From Nematostella vectensis (lineage: Eukaryota > Cnidaria > Anthozoa > Actiniaria > Edwardsiidae), in assembly GCF_932526225.1 (NCBI RefSeq), contig NC_064036.1, positions 11,585,181 through 11,649,180 of the forward strand: a stretch of DNA of 64,000 nucleotides, in the 5' to 3' direction. A program made the position numbers and the translations under genes. Every line of letters starts with the position of its first letter. Position 1 is the first letter of the stretch. This document shows, piece by piece, positions 21,571-33,492 of this stretch. Below the pieces are notes generated by a model. The model did not search any database. It saw only the letters and a program-made list of their open reading frames with translations, and was not told the DNA's origin.

Positions 21571-24500
21571 ATGGCGGCTGAAGGTGAGTCCACCACAGTA
21601 ACACTGAAAATGGGGGTTGTCGCCCAGATCCGAAGCGGGAGGGTTCGTTCATCAGTTTAGCGGAGCTATTTTGTTCAGATACCTTGTCCTAACTCGCTGT
21701 GGTACTTTCAATTGTGTTAGCCTTCCTATTGAGTGGACTGGTTCTTCCGAACCCTTCCGCTGGCTATAACTTACTACTGGCCCGGGGGGGGGACTCCCAT
21801 AATGACGGGGATGCTCGTAGGGAAGCCAATTTTTACCCCTAATACGTACCAACAAAAAAATAGGCTTTTAAACTACTTTTATGCTGCGGCTGACAAGTCA
21901 TCAAGCACCTCCACCAGTTATTTTTACAAACGTACTGTCATTCTATCTTTAGCATAGTAGAACTCAAGAACTGGAACATGAAAATATATTGCTTTTCAAT
22001 ACTTTGTCAACATTCTATATTTAGCAATTGTAGAACTCACAACTGGAACAGGAAAATTTATTTTTAGCTTTTTTTTTAATATCTAAGTAGCAGCTTGTTC
22101 TGTCCCCTAAAAGGTACTGTGTCACAAAAAAATGCCAGTGCTTGAACTTGAACCCCCTAAAAGGTACCAAACCCATGATTTTTACCCCTGAAAGGTACTA
22201 CAAGCATTCCCGTCATCTCGGTACAGGGAGTCCCCCCTAGGGGACAACGGGCCTGAAGAAAGGGATAGATGTAGGTAGGTTATGTACTTTATGCTATGCA
22301 CTAGTCTGTTGATCCCCGGGGATGGATAAGAAATTTAATTTGAATGGTTGTAAAGTAGATGTATTTTCTCTGGGGACTAGAGCAGACAAATACATGTAAT
22401 TCCATCATCCCTCTGTTCCTTGTTCAAAAGGACTCCTGAGCCATCAAGGAAATGTTTGATTGTACCACAATTTACCGTTCGTGGCAATCCTGTGCTTTAT
22501 GAACAGTTTATAGTTCTTAACTTTATCAACAACAAACATAAGAGCTGGACAGATAAGAGAGTGTTCATTAATTACACCGAGGGGGGAGGAAGGGAAGATT
22601 TTTACCCAAGACATCTTAAAATTTCGAAGCCCCCCTTTCATTGTAAACATTTTTTGTCGGTGCTCCCCCCTCCCCTATAAAACCCCAAAAATTTTCTTTC
22701 TCTTTCCCTTAGAGGACCTTTTTTTTTGGAGGACTCCCTTTTGATAGTTAAAAATTTTCGACCCCCCCCCCCACCCTCAATATATTCCCTCCCCCCTCTG
22801 TGCATTTAATGAACACTCCCTAAAAGAAAGGAATAGTGACATCATAAAAAGTACTATGTGATAATTAAAACCACAAAGTTGTTACCTTTTTCACATTTGC
22901 TTTCACTATTTTGCTCATTCAGCTGCACATGTGAACATCCCAGGGCTTTCTTGTTAAGAACAAGAATTGCCTGATGAGGGCAGATGACCACCAATCTTGA
23001 AATTTCCCTACTCCCTAGAAAAAAACTTGTGCCGTAATATTTGCATAAGTGCCCTGGTAATTCCCCTATATATGTCCCCACTATCCTGGGGGTCGTTATG
23101 GGGAAAACATATGGCTAGTAGATTTCAAAGAGTTATGCAGGATATCACAAGAGTAGCTCAATAGACTCAATAGGGTCTGCTTGCATTATCATTAATTAAT
23201 GAGTGATGAATGCAAGAAAAATAACAACTACTTTTTTTTGCTTGAATAAGAATTACCAGGCTTTGTCGACAACCTGAGGAGTTTTTACGAGGAGGAGTAC
23301 AGTGGAGTCTACTACAGAAAGCTGTCTCCTTCTGATGGTAGGGCCGGAACCTACTTGAACCCAGCTTGTGAACAGGGCACATGTATAAGAGGATAGCCAT
23401 CTTACCCCAATGTCGATTACACTACTTGTAGGCTTAGTGGCAGGCTTTTTGTATACCTCTTGCTTTTTTCCACAAATGACAATTATGGGAAATAGTTCTT
23501 AATTTTAAAAATTTTTGTTTTTTTTTTTACTTTTTAGCATCTATTTTCATTGCTATATTAGTCATTATGATTGCCCTTTCTTAGGGTTACTGTGGAGGCA
23601 TTGGCGGTAGCTAGGGGTTGCCCCTAATCAACTAACATCAAAATACAGTATTATACATTTTCCTTAAGTTATCTAAGACTGCCCCCTAACCCTCCCCCCC
23701 CCCTTCAGCAAATCCTGGCTGTCCACCCTTCCCCATAAAGGATACATATGAGAATATTAGACATGCTGCCATGCTCAAGTACTAGTGAAATATGAGGGTA
23801 GAGAGTCCCATTTCTTCGGACTGAAATTTTAGTGGGAGGGGTATGGGATATAAAATATCCACAAATTTACTGTCATTTGTTGCCATGAATTGGGATGTGT
23901 CCATATAGCTCCACCTCCCTCCACCATTAGACATGCATTGCATCCACCAATAGATTGCTTACCACCCTTTTCATGTATGTGGGTGTGGGTGTGTTTTTTA
24001 GATCTAGAATCTAAATCAAAAAAAGCATTTGATGATTTTCTGAAGTCCCACCAAAACACCTACCCTAGAGAAAGGACCAAGTACTTTGCAGAATGGGAGA
24101 AAGTATACAGTTCTACTGGCCCCTTTAACACAGAAGGTGACATTACTAGCCTGCTTAACCAGCTGAAAAATCCAACAAATTTCCAGGTTTGTCCTATCTA
24201 CTACTTAATTTTGTAAGGGAACTTCCCCTGCCTCTTTGGCACCACTTTTATATGCTTAGGATTAAATGTAATATATGGATGTAAATGTGTAATATGATTC
24301 TCACTTATTAATTGACTAATTTTTTAAAGACTTTGCACTATTATCCACTAGCCTTTGCAAAACTATAATACTGGCTGTGTACATCATGACTTTTCTTGCC
24401 CTTTTTTCTAAGTATACTGTTTTTGTAGGCTGCCTTACAAATGGAACAGCTTCTTGTGAATAGAGATGATGCAACAGAGGCTGAAGCAGCTTTCAAAAGT

Positions 24501-25539
24501 GCATTTGCATCACAGGACAACAAAATGGTAAACTTTCCCGTGTTATTATAAAAAAAGGCTTATTTCTATGGGATTATGACACAGAGTGAACTATATTTGA
24601 AGAATATCAATGTTTCTGAGAAAACATAACAAAAAGATATTCTCTGTGGCACCTGGATGGGTATGAGGAAAGTCAAAGTAGTATAGAGGCATGAAGTTTT
24701 TTCCTATTCTAATATAGCAATTAAAACATCACCGTAAATGATCTAATAAATTTCGATGGTCCAAGGGGGGGGGGGCGTTCAATAGGAAGGAGGTGTTTAC
24801 AAATTATAACAATATAACAAACCCAAGTGCAGTGGGGTTCTATTCTCAGTCATGATCAAGTTAAGTTATAGCCTGCATGGCAAGCTTTTCTTGACATTGA
24901 GCAAGTCTCACCTAGTAGAAGCCAGGCTCAGATTAAGCAAGAAGGCAATTAAATTTGTTTTCATATTCCTATGTCATTTGTCTTAAGCTAGGAGGAGGTT
25001 GGGGTGGCATTAAATGCAGGGGTGTGTTTACTAGAGAGGGACGTTCAATACAAACTTGTAAGCTTAGGGGGATGCATTTATTAGATAGGGGGCGTTTATT
25101 AGATCATTTACAGTAGGTATGATTCACATTATTATAAAAAGGCTAAAAAAATCCATTATCATCAAGAATTGAAAGCTTGATTAATGATGGCAGATCATTT
25201 GTGTATGAATAATAATTTTCCCTTACTAAATAAAAAGTAAATATAGCAATACTAGTTCAACAGTTGCATATTAGAGATATCCTTTAAGGTGGAACCAGTG
25301 TAAAAAATAATTATGATGGGGGAGGGTTAGGCCAATGCATCTTGAAAAAACAACAGAGATACCAGAGGCAACCCTTGTCTAGGCGTATGTTTGAAAATAT
25401 TGTTTGTTTGCTTTTTGTTTTTTTTTTATTTAAGGTGGAGCAATATTATCTTGGAGATGATGACATTATTCATGGTGTAATGGTTTCAGCAATGAGGAAA
25501 GATAACACAGCAGTGTTCTTGGTCTTACTCATGGACTAG
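21571..25539 (+). CDS. Small five-exon gene, conserved-looking protein of unknown function
   Basis: Exons 21571-21583, 23251-23337, 24002-24186, 24429-24527 and 25435-25539 join in frame through GT-AG introns to give a protein of about 163 residues. The start ATG has a good context (CAAAATGGCGG), and the reading frame opens MAAEELPGFVDNL. The product is acidic and mostly helical in appearance, with no signal peptide or membrane helix. Motifs visible are FYEEEYSGVYYRKL near the N-terminus, FAEWEKVYSSTGPF in the middle and QYYLGDDDIIHGVM near the C-terminus. It is likely cytosolic or nuclear. I do not recognise the family. AATAAA follows at 25556-25561. Smooth phase agreement over five exons supports a real gene. 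Confidence 0.75.
21779..22254. mobile_element. MITE-like foldback in the first intron of the small gene
   Basis: Inverted ends GGGGGGACTCCC with an adjacent ATGACGGG(G)ATGCT segment at the left pair with GGGAGTCCCCCC and AGCATTCCCGTCAT at the right. The interior has AT-rich repeats containing TTTAGCA and no open frame. Confidence 0.6.
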
Positions 25540-25555
25540 CTATCTCCTGTGGCAT

Positions 25556-25561
25556 AATAAA
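25556..25561 (+). terminator. Poly(A) signal of the small unknown gene
   Basis: AATAAA begins 17 bases after the TAG stop at 25537-25539, which suggests a very short 3' untranslated region. Confidence 0.55.
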
Positions 25562-25754
25562 AGAAGCTGTTGTGCGCACAGAATACTGTCCAAAAGAGAA
25601 AAACTTCCTGTGTGTGGCTGGTCATAACAATTAATTGAATTCAGAAACCCTCCATATCCAAAGGACAAAGTGGATGAGGAATAGGCATGTAATGATAATG
25701 CAATGTTACAGTAGAAAACAGTTTGTAATAATGCTATTTGTGAAAAAATATATA

Positions 25755-26053
25755 TACAGTCGATTGAGAAAACGCCGTGGTCAACAGGCGCCTAGCTGCA
25801 TACAGTCGTTTAACAAAAGGTTGTCGTCAACGGGCTTTGCGACTACGCGACAAGCTCGCATGTAAGCATGGGTAAAAAACACTGAAGCGCCTAGCTGCAT
25901 TTATTAGCCACTGCATAACTTCTGACTTAGACACGGTAGCGGTGTCTAATATTTGCAGCTAGGCGCTTCAGTGGTTTTTACCCATGCTTACATGCGGGCT
26001 TATCGCGTAGTTGCGAAGCAGGTTGACGACGACGTTATGTTAAAACGACTGTA
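25755..26053. mobile_element. Long-armed foldback MITE
   Basis: The arms begin TACAGTCGTTTAAC (25801) and end GTTAAAACGACTGTA (26053). They include matching inner blocks such as GCATGTAAGCATGGGTA and AAGCGCCTAGCTGCA, so each arm is about 100 bases. A partial extra copy of the left end (TACAGTCGATTGAG) starts at 25755. TA-type ends suggest a Tc1/mariner or pogo-derived MITE. Confidence 0.75.
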
Positions 26054-28208
26054 TAAAGCCGAACGGATTCCCTCGGTACCGTGAAAAGTGTCCGTTATAA
26101 AGAGGTTAAAATATCGGGACTTTGGATGGTGTCCGCTATATAGAGGGTGTCCGATCAATAGTGGTTTCCCGAAGGACCCAACGTCACCAGGAATTTCCGC
26201 CCTGCATCCTTGACGAAATACTGGAAACCTGCACCCAATGACAAAATCATTGATCCTTGATCAATCTCATACAATGATTGATGGCAAAATTGATTGCAAA
26301 AGTGCGGGCGAAGAGTGTTTTATTCTGTTTTTGTTTATTAGCAGATATTAGCGCTTGATAAATGTGCCACAATAAATTAAATAAAATACTGGTGAAACTT
26401 CCTGACTAAAATTGACTGTTATTCCAACCGCTTATTTGATCAGCAGCTTCGGTCTGGGATATTTACATCGCGCTACAAATTTGATGCAAATATGCTTGTA
26501 ACGGTTACCAGTCTGTCCACTGGTCCAGGAACTCGTCTGTCCTACAAGTCTAAAATTCGTCGAGTACCATTTTTCGGTGAAATACTGTTAACGAGACTAA
26601 ATAACAATTTTGAAATCATTAAGGGAGTGAAAAGCAAAATAGTTTGCCATCTATGCTATCTTGCCGGCTCTTATAGCCTTTATATTGACATAAAACAAGC
26701 GATGGATTCATGAGTGTCATTTTATATATACTTTTATTTTTGCTATTAGGTTGGGGATGACACTGTGAATGACGACTCCCACAATGATCATACCGATTAC
26801 TCTTTTGTGTGTTGTGGGGCAACTCTATAACATAATATTGCCCTGAAGTGATCTATTCTACACGAATAAAGAAAATAATAGCGGGAACGGAAATAATAAC
26901 GGTAAAGCAATTGGAATGCGACGCCTGTCATTACGAGAACAAATCTGAACACACCAGGTGGCACCCTCGATTTATTTTTTTAATAATTTATTTCAATGCG
27001 GTGTCATGCCCTATCCACAAAATTTATATGTAAACATTATGATTTTGAGGGTAATTGCTTTTAAGACCATCCATTCTCATTAACGTCGTGTAATCAAAAT
27101 AGTGATCTAGCTGACTTTTTGTGAGTTCCCACATTGTTATTAACTCATAGCAATCTTATGGTAATTTGGATCTCCCGTCAGTAACATATATTGTACAGAA
27201 TGTACGCATCCTTCACTTCATTGCGATAAATGCGCATTGGCGAAGCTGTTTGAGGACATTTCCAAGAGCTTTGTGCTGTAAGTTTTCCATGAGAAAGCCA
27301 CTTTTTGAAAGCGTATAAATGGATGGTTACTTTTTAATATCGATGTGAAAAAGAAACCGTGAACAACCTCGTTTTCTTTAAGAGAAAAAGTTCGGCCTCA
27401 ATGGTATGTCATCATTGCAGCTGCATACGCATTAAAGTACCTATTTTTTCACCATAAAAGTCCATGATACTAGAACTTTTTGGTAGAAGGTAGAAGCATA
27501 TGTAACACATGTGAGCAATGTGAGCAAGGTTTTTGTTGTCAGCTTTTCAAAAAGAGATAAAGCAAGAAGCGCGCTCTGGTTACATGGTATTTTTGTTACC
27601 CATAAATAGTATTTAAAGCCGAACTCGTTCCATCCGAGACGTTGTTCGAGTGCTTCTGATGTCGATCGGAATTTGTATTATCAACTGAGTGATAATAGAT
27701 TTCCTTTTGGAAACATCTGTTCCACAAAATAATCAAACCAATAAGAGTTCTTTAATAGTCATTATAATAATTTTAAGGGCATTGTTGTGCATTTTTACAC
27801 GGGCTGAAATGAATATATCAGCAGGCTAAAATACATTTTAGAATATATTTTAGCCCGCTTAAATAGTTTACTTACTTTTTTTAGTAAAAATATACTTCAT
27901 AAAATTAGCTTTAAGCTTAAAGCTTTAAAGGACATTGTTTTGCATAAAATACATAATGCAAAGCAAAAACTTGGGAGTTTCTCATTTCGCTGCTATTTGC
28001 AAACGGTTTGCCTGAAAGCGAGGCTTGCACTGTAATATGAGCCTTCGATACTAATGTCCAGTGGGGACAGTGGAATTCAGAACCGGAAAATTTTGTTCTG
28101 CAAAGAGTTCTTCGCATGCGCATAGCACGCCGGCCGAAAGCGCTTTAAAGAAAGAACTAAAAGAAACCTTACCATAATGAAGCCTTTTTTAGTCCGATCC
28201 TTTTCTTC
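26054..28208. other. Intergenic region upstream of Grl
   Basis: No supported gene. The stretch 26070-26170 contains GTCCGTTATAAAGAGG and GTCCGCTATATAGAGG, a pattern typical of decayed DNA-transposon ends. A small hairpin with TAAAATACATTTTAGAATATA lies near 27828-27860. Short open frames here show no recognisable motifs. Confidence 0.5.
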
Positions 28209-28210
28209 TA

Positions 28211-28846
28211 CAGTGGAACCTGGATTTTACGATATGCCACGGGAGAAAGAAAATGTATCGTAAAATAGAGGTATCGTTGCAAAGGGGTCCTCGATTTTAC
28301 GATATCAAGGAAAATCCATTAAAATATCGTTGTAGCGAGGTCGTGTTAGTAACTAGCTTTGACAAAATAATATTGTAACTGTATTCTGTGTAAGACTGCA
28401 CTGTAAGTACAGTCTACCCTGGGTACCACAGCCTCTAGACTTCTCTCGTCCAGTGACGCTCAGCCAAAATGCCAGTCGCGACATTTTGGCTGAGCGTCAC
28501 TGGACGAGAGAAGTTTGGAGGCTCTGGTACCCAGGGTAGACTGCACAGTTACTTTCTGTAAGGCTGTAATCTGTGTTTAACAAGATCTGTCAAGCCAAAA
28601 AGTCGATTAACTGTACTGTACGTGTGCGGAAATTTTCTCTTTTTATTGATAGACAGAATCAGTAATACCGTTGTATCGAGGTCAAAATTACGCTTGGGAG
28701 AACAGATTTGTATCTTAAAATCGAGAATATCGTTGTATCCAATATCGTAAGATCGAGGTAATTTCTTATACATTTCACTGTATTTCCGCCGGGAGAAAGG
28801 AACGTCATCGTAAAATCGAGGTTATCATAAAATCCAGGTTCTACTG
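28211..28846. mobile_element. MITE-like element, family copy 2, with nested foldback
   Basis: Same terminal and internal sequence as the element at 12892-13415, flanked by TA on both sides (28209-28210 and 28847-28848), as expected for pogo/Tc1-mariner insertion. It lies about 110 bases upstream of the Grl start. A separate hairpin element (28410-28543) is inserted inside it, so this copy predates that insertion. Confidence 0.8.
28410..28543. mobile_element. Nested hairpin MITE
   Basis: Two arms of about 60 bases, CAGTCTACCCTGGGTACC at the left and its complement at the right, are nearly perfect and leave a loop of only about 10 bases around 28477. The sequence is absent at the matching place in the related element at 12892-13415, which shows it was inserted. 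The whole unit would form a strong hairpin in RNA or single-stranded DNA. Confidence 0.8.
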
Positions 28847-28953
28847 TATATTATTAGAATATGATGCACGTATTATGGTTGATTTGGCCGTTACAATAAC
28901 GTTCTATTTTAATCGTTAACCTTCTTTTCGATTCCAGCATAAACTGTTACAAA

Positions 28954-31900
28954 ATGCTCGCGTTCTCCACCGATCAGGTCAGCGGCAACCTTCAAGAAGC
29001 AGCTCCCATGAGGTCCCTTTCTGTTCTACGCATACCTACCCACAGCCACGCTGAATCCGGGAAAGCTGATCAAGAAATAAGTCGTGAAAATTCCTTTTTC
29101 CAAATCCGTAAAGTGCTAAAACCACTGATTCTCTTAATGAAAATATTTGGTCTTATCCACGGAAACGTTTATACAGACACCGCATCTGATGATAAAAACT
29201 CGATCAGTCCTTCAGATGGAGACGACCCGCGTACCCCTCGCTATACACGGAAGGGTGTGATTATGAATATTTACTGCGTGCTTGTCGGTCTACTTCTATA
29301 TGGTGCGTTTATAAGTTCTGTGAGCTTCACCATACAGGCCCGCGACTTCAGCACCATCTTAAACCTGCTTGTCCTAGACATTTGGACTTTGCTGTGTGCA
29401 TCGCAACACACAATTTGCATGTTGACCATCTCAAAGCGAAATCAAGCCTCAAAGTTCTCGAAATTTGTCCGCGCTCTCGTTAGCGCAGACGTCCACAGCT
29501 TTCCTCCTTCAACGAAGCTCATGACAACAGTCATAGTTTCTTGTATAGTGATTGACCTTGTCAACACTATTATGGTTCTGCTGTTTTTATCTTTCCCTGA
29601 TGAAAACATGAGGCGCAAATTCTTCGTGTTAATGTTTGGCCAAGGTAACCTCACCATGTCCAGTTCTGGAGGTTGGGCTCTAGCAGTCATCACATCTTCT
29701 GTACTGTTTACCAATGCTGCGTGGATTTATCCCGCTGGGATCTACATTGTAACGTGCTTATTGGTTGCTGAGAAATTCTCGTTCTTAACATCAAAGGTAA
29801 GTATCCCTTAGCGATTGTCACATATGATTGTTATCATATGTGTTGATTCACGCTGTGATGAAAACTTAGCTTGTTAATGCATATGTATATCCAATATAAA
29901 TGCTTTCTTCCCCGATAAGGAAGCTTGGTCGCTTGATCAGTAAATTACTGTATTATGGTATTCAAGGTAGAACACTTGCATGGATTAAGTCATGGCTCAC
30001 CAATAGAACACAAAGAGTCGTAGTGGACGGTGTTTCATCAAAACCAGTAGACGTAACATCAGGAGTGCCGCAAGGCACTGTACTTGGTCCATTGATGTTC
30101 CTCCTGTTTATTAATGACATGCAGGAGAACTTGGAATGCACTTTAAGGCTATTTGCTGATGATGCCCTGCTGTACCATCAAATTACACATGACGATGATA
30201 CCCTAGTCTTGCAGAGGGACTTGGACAGAGTGGGGCTATGGGCCGAAAGATGGCAAATGGTTTTTAACCCTACCAAATGTTACAAAATGTCAGTCTACAG
30301 AAATAAATCACCAGTACTGAAAGATTATACTTTATATAATCAGAAACTCTCAGGTGTTAAACAGCATCCCTACCTGGGCGTTTTGCTGTCTGATGATTTA
30401 CGGTGGAATTTTCAAGTAAACAAGATCGTAAACAAGGCTAACTCAACACTTGGATTCATAAAAAGGAACTTGTATTCATGTTCTGAGGTCACCAAGCGTG
30501 TAGCCTATGTTACACTTGTAAGGTCACATCTAAAATATGCAGCTGCTGTATGGGACCCTTATAGACAGGATCAAGTGGACAAGATTGAAGCAGTCCAGCG
30601 ACGTGCGGTGAGATTCATAAAGCGGGATTACGACTGGAACTCTAGTGTTACAATAATGAGACAATCCCTTTCTTTGGATCTGCTGAGTGAGAGGAGAAAG
30701 GCTCACCGTGTAAAAATGTTTTATTTATCAGTAAATAATGGCATTGCATTGCCGATACCTAATTATTATCAACGTTCAATGCGTCATACTCGAAGTTATT
30801 CAAGTAATACATTTATACAGCCTAAGGCACGTCACGATTATTATTTATATAGTTTCTTTCTCAGAACAATCAAAGATTGGAACAATTTATCAATTGAACT
30901 TAGAGAAGAAAATAGTTATTCATCTTTTTGTAATAACGTAAACAAGTTCATCGCCTAATTTTTATTATCATGCTATTTTTATTGTTTAAGTATTATCTTA
31001 TTTTATAATTTATTTTAATTTTTATTGTATATAGTAAGTCGACTGAATTTATGGATTACCTATTTATTATTAATTTATATTTAGATTTATATATTTAGAT
31101 TTATATATATTTTGTCATCTTTTCTTGATACGAAAGTGTTGAAAAGTAATAAAGTAGAAGTAGAAGTAGAAGGACATACCCGGCGATCCTTGCAAGCGCC
31201 CCTCGAAGCCCCCTAGCGCAGAACCGCCGTTATTTATTTCTTCTAAAAAAAGCTCTTCGAGCATGTTAAATAGAGGGCCCGTCTCTTCCAGCTTCGATCT
31301 GAAATAAGGAATTGGTCCTTGGCTAAATACCGTATTTATTTTTCAGACGCCATCCCCGAATAAAATCCGCCCTCAGATAAACTCAGTACGTGCAAACATT
31401 ATTTAAACGCCGGATGCGCTTCACGTACAGTGCGATTTCCATTTGTAAAATGCAGTAATGGGATTCGTCACCTGTTGGTCTAAGAGCTACGATTTGGCGT
31501 TCGCTGTTTGCACCAAAAAGTGTTTTTAATAGGTGTATAAACGATTAGAATAAACGCCGTCTAAACAAGTAAATACGGCAATGTTTTACTCGGTAATGAC
31601 ATTAATGGTCTCGTATCTTTGATCTACGAAGGCTGCACGTTGTACCGTCGAGAAGAATGGCTACATCAATATCTCCATTATTCGTCGCGAGCACCTCCGA
31701 CTTTGCCACGCCCTTCAGGCTCTAGATGGCGTTCTTTCCCCATTAGCGCTCGTATCATACGGCTGTAACATCCCCCTGGTCTGCATTTTCCTCAACATCA
31801 GCATTGGCACTTTCGCCCAGAAGGTCGACCCATTTGAGCTGACTGCTTTGTTGTTTTGGAGCACGACTAATATAGCAAACACAGTACTATGTTCTTTGGC

Positions 31901-32592
31901 AGGAGCTCACGTTAATGCCAAGGTAAACCTTGTTTCTAATCAAAGGCGAGGGGGGGGACCGCTATCTACCAGTGCCAAGGTCACAAACGGACATATACAG
32001 ACACGCATCCTTAGTTAATCGTCGTTTCTTGTTTGCTTGATCTTAAGGCTCACAGTCTGACCGACGTTGTGTATGACATCGACGTCAAAAGACTCGATGC
32101 TGATGAGAAGACGGAGGTATGGGTATGGATAATGCACAGGTCATACTTGCAGCACTCTCTGTGCCTTAATAGTGATCTGTTTAAACTCTAGTTGACGCTA
32201 CTGCTGAATAAACTGATCACAGAGGTTATCAGCCCTACAATCGGCGGGATCGTCCCGATCACACGCGGGATGCTGTTGACAGTAAGTTGATGCAATAGAA
32301 ACTAAAGGTCTTACTTTTTGCGGGAGCGTCCCGATCACACGCGGGATGCTACTGACAGTCTGCTATATCCAGGAGGAGAAGAGAGGCGAGGTACTCAGAT
32401 ATGTATGCAGGGATTGGTTAAAACAATGAGTATGAAAAAAAAACAATGAGTTGATTAAAACAAGAGTATATACCGCAATTACATTTTAGACCTGTTCACG
32501 TTCATCGATTATTTCTATTATTATCTATTATGTCTTTTCAGGTCTTTGGGACTGTGTTGGGGTACCTGACCATCCTCGTCCAGTTCAAGTAA
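28954..32592 (+). CDS. Grl: Gustatory receptor-like (Grl) seven-helix membrane protein
   Basis: Exons 28954-29796, 31632-31922, 32048-32116, 32192-32281 and 32542-32592, all phase 0, give about 447 residues. Likely helices: about 102-122, 135-157, 190-212, 243-272, 314-338, 352-376, and the last in the final exon. The final exon carries GYLTILVQF, which matches the TYhhhhhQF signature that insect gustatory receptors have at the end of helix 7. The size and one-long-exon-plus-short-C-terminal-exons layout also match that family. Grl proteins are known from Nematostella, where one has been linked to body patterning and not to taste. The start is the first ATG after a possible 5' UTR acceptor ending at 28937. 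The acceptor of exon 2 (CTACGAAG) is weak in pyrimidines and is the least certain junction. Confidence 0.85.
29870..31173 (+). mobile_element. 5'-truncated non-LTR retrotransposon (LINE) in Grl intron 1
   Basis: An open frame at 29900-30958 encodes the second half of a reverse transcriptase. Visible are SGVPQGTVLGPLMFLLFIND, the catalytic FADDALLYHQ box, and the C-terminal LKYAAAVWDP region common to CR1/jockey-like LINEs. The N-terminal endonuclease and the first RT blocks are missing. An AT-rich 3' UTR follows, and the element ends in a microsatellite-like tail of repeated GTAGAA (about 31147-31170). It lies in the sense direction of Grl. It is a dead 5'-truncated insertion, though the RT part itself has no stop. 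Confidence 0.9.
32245..32358 (+). repeat. Duplication of the 3' end and donor of Grl exon 4
   Basis: The last about 37 bases of exon 32192-32281 with its donor (CCGATCACACGCGGGATGCT, then GTTGACAGTAAG) recur at about 32318-32358 as CCGATCACACGCGGGATGCT, then ACTGACAGTCTG. The second copy has GT at the matching place but a poorer donor. This is another case of a tandem duplication centred on a splice junction. Confidence 0.8.
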
Positions 32593-33492
32593 CATATTTT
32601 ATAACTAAAAAAACAATGAGTATGATGGCTTCAATGCTGTAATGCGTGTGTAGAATACAGCCCACCTACAATCTCGACTATAAACAAAATGATTCAAAAA
32701 GAAAAACATAATATTAGTCAAAATGTAACAGTAATAGAGGGTAAGTGGGCAGGGCCGTGGCAGGCCTCGAAACATTGGGGGGGGGGGGGGGGCACAATAG
32801 AGAAACATTAAGAAAATATTGGGGGCACAGCCACGCCCCTACTGGTCATTTCCTTGTAATTTTTTTAAAATATCTGGGGGGAGACAGGTGCCCTTAGTGC
32901 CCACCCCCTGCTACGGTCCTGGTTAGATACAATAGAAATACCTTCTATTTGACGGACACTTTCCAACGTATTTAATTTTTTTTTCAGTCAATACAGTATG
33001 TACAGGGGGTGATAAGTATGAGCCCCTGGTATAAAAAAGCCTACTTTAGGCCATTAGACGTTTTTTTTGTTCCCGCGGGTTTGTACGTTATATGGTCTTA
33101 ATGTTTTTTGCTTTTGTAAAATCTATAATCCTGTGTGACCATAAAAAATGCTGGAAATGTACCCTTCGTGTTACAGCTCGTCAGAGGCTGATTAACAAAG
33201 GAATCGCCTCATGAAAATAATACGATACGACGGATAAGGAAGCAAGGCAGCGGACGTTGGGCAGGCTGGCTTCTTATAGACAAATAGCTTTCTCTGTGTT
33301 CAAACTTATTTACTCCACGCAGAAAGCTTAGAATTCGATTTTTTACACAAAACTTAACCCTAGATAAACTAATAAATAGATAAAATGTGATTCAACCAGT
33401 TTTTATATTGGACTTATTGCGTACAGGAAGCCCAAAAACCGGGAGCTTTAGTTTTTCGTGGTGCATCATGGGTAGAGATAGTTGTAATCAAA
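32593..33492. other. Grl 3' region and SMPD2 upstream region
   Basis: Between the two genes I see a foldback at 32750-32922 (left CAGGGCCGTGGCAGG, right CCTGCTACGGTCCTG) with a run of G near 32780, typical of a MITE. The rest is AT-rich. No obvious poly(A) signal for Grl and no TATA box for SMPD2 was seen. Confidence 0.5.

Noticed and set aside
29900-30958. Reverse transcriptase as a host gene
   Set aside because: It lacks the N-terminal part, ends with a microsatellite-like LINE tail, and sits inside a Grl intron, so it is a truncated retrotransposon copy.
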